A model generated the notes under the pieces. That model was not told the DNA's origin. It saw only the letters and a program-made list of their open reading frames with translations, and did not search any database. From Chalciporus piperatus (taxonomy: Eukaryota > Basidiomycota > Agaricomycetes > Boletales > Boletaceae), in contig JBBPTG010000073.1 of assembly GCA_038093975.1 (NCBI GenBank), positions 1-64,000 on the forward strand: DNA of 64,000 nucleotides, in the 5' to 3' direction. The number at the start of each line of letters is the position of its first letter. The stretch's first letter is position 1. Below, piece by piece: positions 60,380 to 64,000 of the stretch. The position numbers and the translations under genes were made by a program.

Positions 60380-63300
60380 TTAGGGCTTGAGTTTGCGTGG
60401 GGAGCCGACAGAGGACGACGGTGTGCTTGGTGTATCGGTGATAACTGACGACGCTGGTCTGCTTATGCGACTGCGTAGTCGTTCCACCTCCCGCTCTAGC
60501 CTGCATACATCATCAACATCGCAAGGGTCGGGTGCAATTTGGGTAGTTCACTTACGTCAATGTAGCTTGTTTGGCTTCGGCAGCCTGCAGCTCAAGTCGA
60601 CGGTTAGCACGAACCAAGGCACTTTCGTTGGAGTGCTGTACTTTCGGTTAGCAGATGGAAGTTAACGCGAGTTGATCTGACGAACCGCTTTATCAAGATT
60701 CCCTCGAAGAGCCTGAACCTGAGACTCCGACGTTTTACGATCGTCCTCGAGCTTAGTACGCTGGCGTTCACTCTCTTGAAGTTGCAGTTGCAGCTCTCTA
60801 ACAGCCTTGTCGGAAGAGCGAAGTGATGTGGATTGCCTTTTGTCGTTGGTGACTTGGCTGAGCTGAGCGCTGAGTTCTTCGACGCGAGCTTGTAGTTGTC
60901 GGATCGTCGCATTCGGCTGAGGTGTGCTGGTATACGACTTCGTTTCCAAGTCCACCACCCGGACATTCAGTTCCTTAACCTGCTTCTCCAGTTGTGCCTG
61001 AAAGAAGGAATAAGACGAATTCCGAGAACGAAATTGATGACATACATTCTTCCTATCCAGCTCTGTATTCTCCAGGCGAATCTTGTCCAGTTCCAGCTGA
61101 CTTTCTGCAGCATGTGTCTCCGCACCCTTCATGCGGCCAAAGGCAACGGACACACGATCCTCTTGCTCTTCCAGAGAGCGTTCAAGATCCTGCTTCTGCA
61201 GCCGAAGTTTCTGCACTTCTCTGTCCGATGACACCTTGCTCGCATCCATGTGATCGAGTTTGATGCCTTCCAGCTCGGCCTGAAGTGAGCGCCTGGCTTT
61301 TTGAAGCATCGCTCGGTCTGCTTCAGCATCATTCAGAACACTCCTGAGCTCGCGGACCTGAGATTGGAGGGAAACGATCTGCGCTTGCTGATCAGATTGT
61401 ACTGCAGTGGATGTTTCATAGGCCTTCGTCAAGTCGGCAATCTTGGTCTCCATGCGCTCCTTGTCCCTCTTCCACGCGCCGCTATTGTGAACTTCCTCGT
61501 CGAAACGTAGCTGTAGCTCGTCGTAGTCTGAATGGATCTTGCGGTTATCTTCACGCAGCCTAGTCATCGTGTCGCGTTGTGATTGAAGCTCTGGAATATG
61601 GTGAAAACCTGCTCCGAGTCACGTACAAGAGAATATACCTTCGCTGAGCTGGGCGAGTTCGGCTGAAGAGAAAATGAGCACAGTCTCGCGAGTTTCCGTA
61701 GAAGACTATGCACCTTGGTACTTCTTTCGTGTCTGATCGTTGGTGAAGTCGCGCTCTGAGAGGTCTTTCTGATGTTGAAGACGCTCATCCTGAAGTTGTT
61801 GGCCTAGACGACGTCCGTGGATCCCAAGTTCCGATGCTCCGCGATCCTCTTCATCTATTTCCTTCTCGAGTTCGTGCAGTTTCCGCGCGGTATTCTGTAA
61901 CGCCTCTTCCAGTCCCTTGTTGGACTTCTCCAACGATAGAATATACACCGCGTTCTTCGCCAGCTCTTCTTGGGTCTCTTTGAGTTGTTGATCGGTAATT
62001 TGGGCGAGTTCGGCTGCAGAACGGATGAGTACTATCTCACATTGTTCGGAAGTGTACTCACCTTGGTACCGCTTCCGGGTCTGATCGTTGGCTGAGTCGC
62101 GCTCTGCGAGGTCTTTTTGGTGCTTGATCCGCTCGTCCTGAAGCTGCTGGAGTACACGTTGCTTGTGCGCTTCAGAGGATCCGCGATCGCCTTCCTCGAG
62201 CTGCTGTTCTAGCTCCCGGAGTCTCTGCCCAGCAGTCTGAAACGCCTCTTCCAGCGTCCTCTTCGCCTTCTCCAGGGATCGAATATACCCGATGTTTTTC
62301 TGCAGCTCTTCTTGGGACTCTTTGAGTTGCTGATCGGTGACTTTCTTCGCCTTCTCGAGCACGTGAACATGCTCGACGATCTTCTTGTCTTGTCTCGATT
62401 CCAGCTGCTTGATCTCCCATTCTTTGTCCTTCAACTCTGTCAGAGCCTTTTTTAGTGCTGCGTCGGTCTTCGCGAGGCGACTTTGGTCGAGAATGAGCTG
62501 ACTGCGTTCCCGTTTCAACACGCCGACGTCGGAAGCAAGGCGAGCGATGTCCCCTTCTTTCTTCTGGATCATTGTGGCATAGTCGCTGGCGGTGCGGGTG
62601 AGCTCAGCGAGCTGATCCTTGGCTTGTTGCGAACTCTTCTCGAGTTGCTCGCCCTGGGCGTTGAGGCGAACGATGTCCTCATCCTTCTTCTTGATCATCG
62701 CAGCGTAGTCGTTGGCTGTGCGGGTAAGCTCAGCGAGCTGGTCCTTGCTTTGCCGCCAATTCTTTTCGTGCTGCTGGGCTTTGGAGTTCAGTAGCTCCCT
62801 GTGAATCAGATAAGCTTAACTCGACGACAAGTGTAGCATTTGTTGCTTACGAGTTGCGTATTTCTGCGGATAGCCTCGACTGAAGTTCGTTCGTAGATGC
62901 TTCCGAACCCTCTTTGAAACGGACAAACTCTTCATCGCGGTGCGACATCAAGGTTTTAAAGTCCTCGGACAGCTGTTGGAGTTCATCTTTCCCTGCTTGG
63001 AGCTGCGCAAGCCTGCCTTCCATCGCAGAAAAGAGGTCCTCGTACTCCGCCTCTTTGGCACTCCACTCAACCTGTTTACTTTCGAGCCGCACAAGGTGCT
63101 CAGCGGCCTGATCGAATGCTTGACGAAGGTTCTCGTGCTTCTCATCGGTTTCCTTTTGCCGGTTCAGCGCCCGGTCCAATTGCGAGTCGAGAACATCGAG
63201 GTCAGCGTGTAGGGCAGCGATCTCCTCTTCCAACTCGGTCTCGCGCTGCTTGCTTCGCTCGAGAAGGGTATCTTTGTCGACGTTGAGGGCTCTCTCCGCT

Positions 63301-64000
63301 TCCAAGTCCTTGACGATCCGCTGCTTCTCTGCCTCCAGAGCCATCTTCATATTCTCGAGGTTCTCCTTCTCGCGTTGGTCTCGCTCCGCTCTCTCCTTGG
63401 CGAGCTGCAACTCGACTTCTTTTCGCCGGAGTTCTTCGTCATTCCGTGTGGCAGCGAGCAAGGGTCGAACCTGCGATACCTTAGCGTCGGAAGTAACAGC
63501 GTCAAAGGGCATTGACCAACCTTGGAGTAAAGTTGCCACCAAGGCCAGTCTCTGAGTTCGCCATACACCCGAGCGTTGCGCTGAATGGTACGGATAGCAA
63601 TGGCACGATTAAGGATCTTCTTCATCTGTCTTCTTGCTGAGAACCTCCGCGCCACAGCTTGCACCCTTGAGAAAACGTCGTATAGAAGCGCATCTCTGCG
63701 CTCTTCGAGTTCGGCCAACACCCCTGCTTTGAAGAAGATCTTCGAGGTTCCGACTCGATAGAGTTCGGTATCGAGTTCCAGGGATTCCACCATACGGAGA
63801 CAGGCCTTGCGACCGTCCATGTAACCGCGAGGGATGATCCCCGGGGTCATGATCTCGTAGCGCTGCCGGAACTCGACAAATGGAAGTCGATTAGGGTAGC
63901 CTAGCCGTGCTATCCGGATACCCTCTAGTACACCATTGCAACGCAACTGGTCGAGGACCAGTGGGACTTCAACCCGACCTGGTTTCTTGTTGTTGTTGGG
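60380..64000 (-). CDS. class II myosin heavy chain, end of motor, neck and coiled-coil tail (partial)
   Basis: Exons within the window: 64000-63521 (continues outside), 63470-62851, 62798-62062, 62013-61714, 61662-61639, 61590-61046, 60997-60686, 60635-60556, 60500-60380. The motor end shows LDQLRCNGVLEGIRIARLGY and YRVGTSKIFFKAGVLAELEE. The neck has IQ-like repeats (RVQAVARRFSARRQMKKI, AIRTIQRNARVYGEL) and the WPWWQLYSKVRPLL junction. About 950 residues of heptad-repeat tail follow, then a short Ser/Thr/Pro-rich end (SVITDTPSTPSSSVGSPRKL). Myosin II drives the contractile ring at septation. The tail contains a duplicated segment (see findings). One exon is 24 nt. Confidence 0.94.

Overview
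The window is nuclear DNA of a filamentous basidiomycete, most likely an agaricomycete. Genes are packed tightly on both strands. Most introns are 47-70 nt with GT-AG ends, and coding sequences are cut into many small exons. The gene set is fungal: a Ypk1-type AGC kinase, a Tem1/Spg1 GTPase, saccharopine dehydrogenase, a Ppo-type dioxygenase, chitin- and glucan-active enzymes and a site-2 protease. I cannot name the genus.

Bases 1-15.4 kb are a transposon and satellite graveyard. A Ty1/copia element on the + strand (truncated by the window start) ends in a short LTR and abuts a gag fragment of a second copia element in the opposite orientation. A PIF/Harbinger-like transposase N-terminus (4917-5513) is cut off by a nearly complete Ty3/gypsy chromovirus (5514-11961, coding strand -) with almost identical LTRs. 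A 33-bp minisatellite follows. Then comes a non-coding 2.46-kb element with 33-bp perfect terminal inverted repeats (12435-14898), carrying a 70-bp satellite and a six-copy array of exon-like repeats. It cuts off a transposon-type zinc-finger gene at 14899.

From 15.9 to 41 kb: F-box gene A (+), the Ypk1-like kinase (+), a secreted GH18 chitinase with a CBM5/12 tail (-), TEM1 (-), a decayed cellobiose-dehydrogenase-like pseudogene (+), an intronless membrane protein (+), DSS4/Mss4 (-), F-box paralogues B and C in tandem (-) and a GH95 alpha-L-fucosidase-type enzyme (-). Three identical tRNA-Gly(GCC) genes lie within 9 kb, and two of them bracket F-box B and C.

From 41 to 64 kb: a membrane family-2 glycosyltransferase (-) divergent from a type II membrane GH16 enzyme of Kre6/Skn1 type (+); then LYS1 (+), a Ppo-like fatty-acid dioxygenase (+), YKT6 (-) divergent from a site-2 protease (+), RPL38 (-), and the neck and tail of a class II myosin (-) whose motor domain runs off the right end.

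Common threads are wall remodelling (GH18, GH16, the glycosyltransferase), secretion and cytokinesis (YKT6, DSS4, TEM1, myosin II), and stress signalling (the kinase, S2P, Ppo). I reconstructed splicing by eye. Exon sums stay in frame in every fully modelled gene, but none was checked against RNA. I found no CRISPR array or prokaryotic-style operon. The most unusual features are the TIR element with exon-like repeats, a GC-AG intron conserved in two of three F-box paralogues, and several micro-exons (6, 6, 11, 15 and 17 nt).
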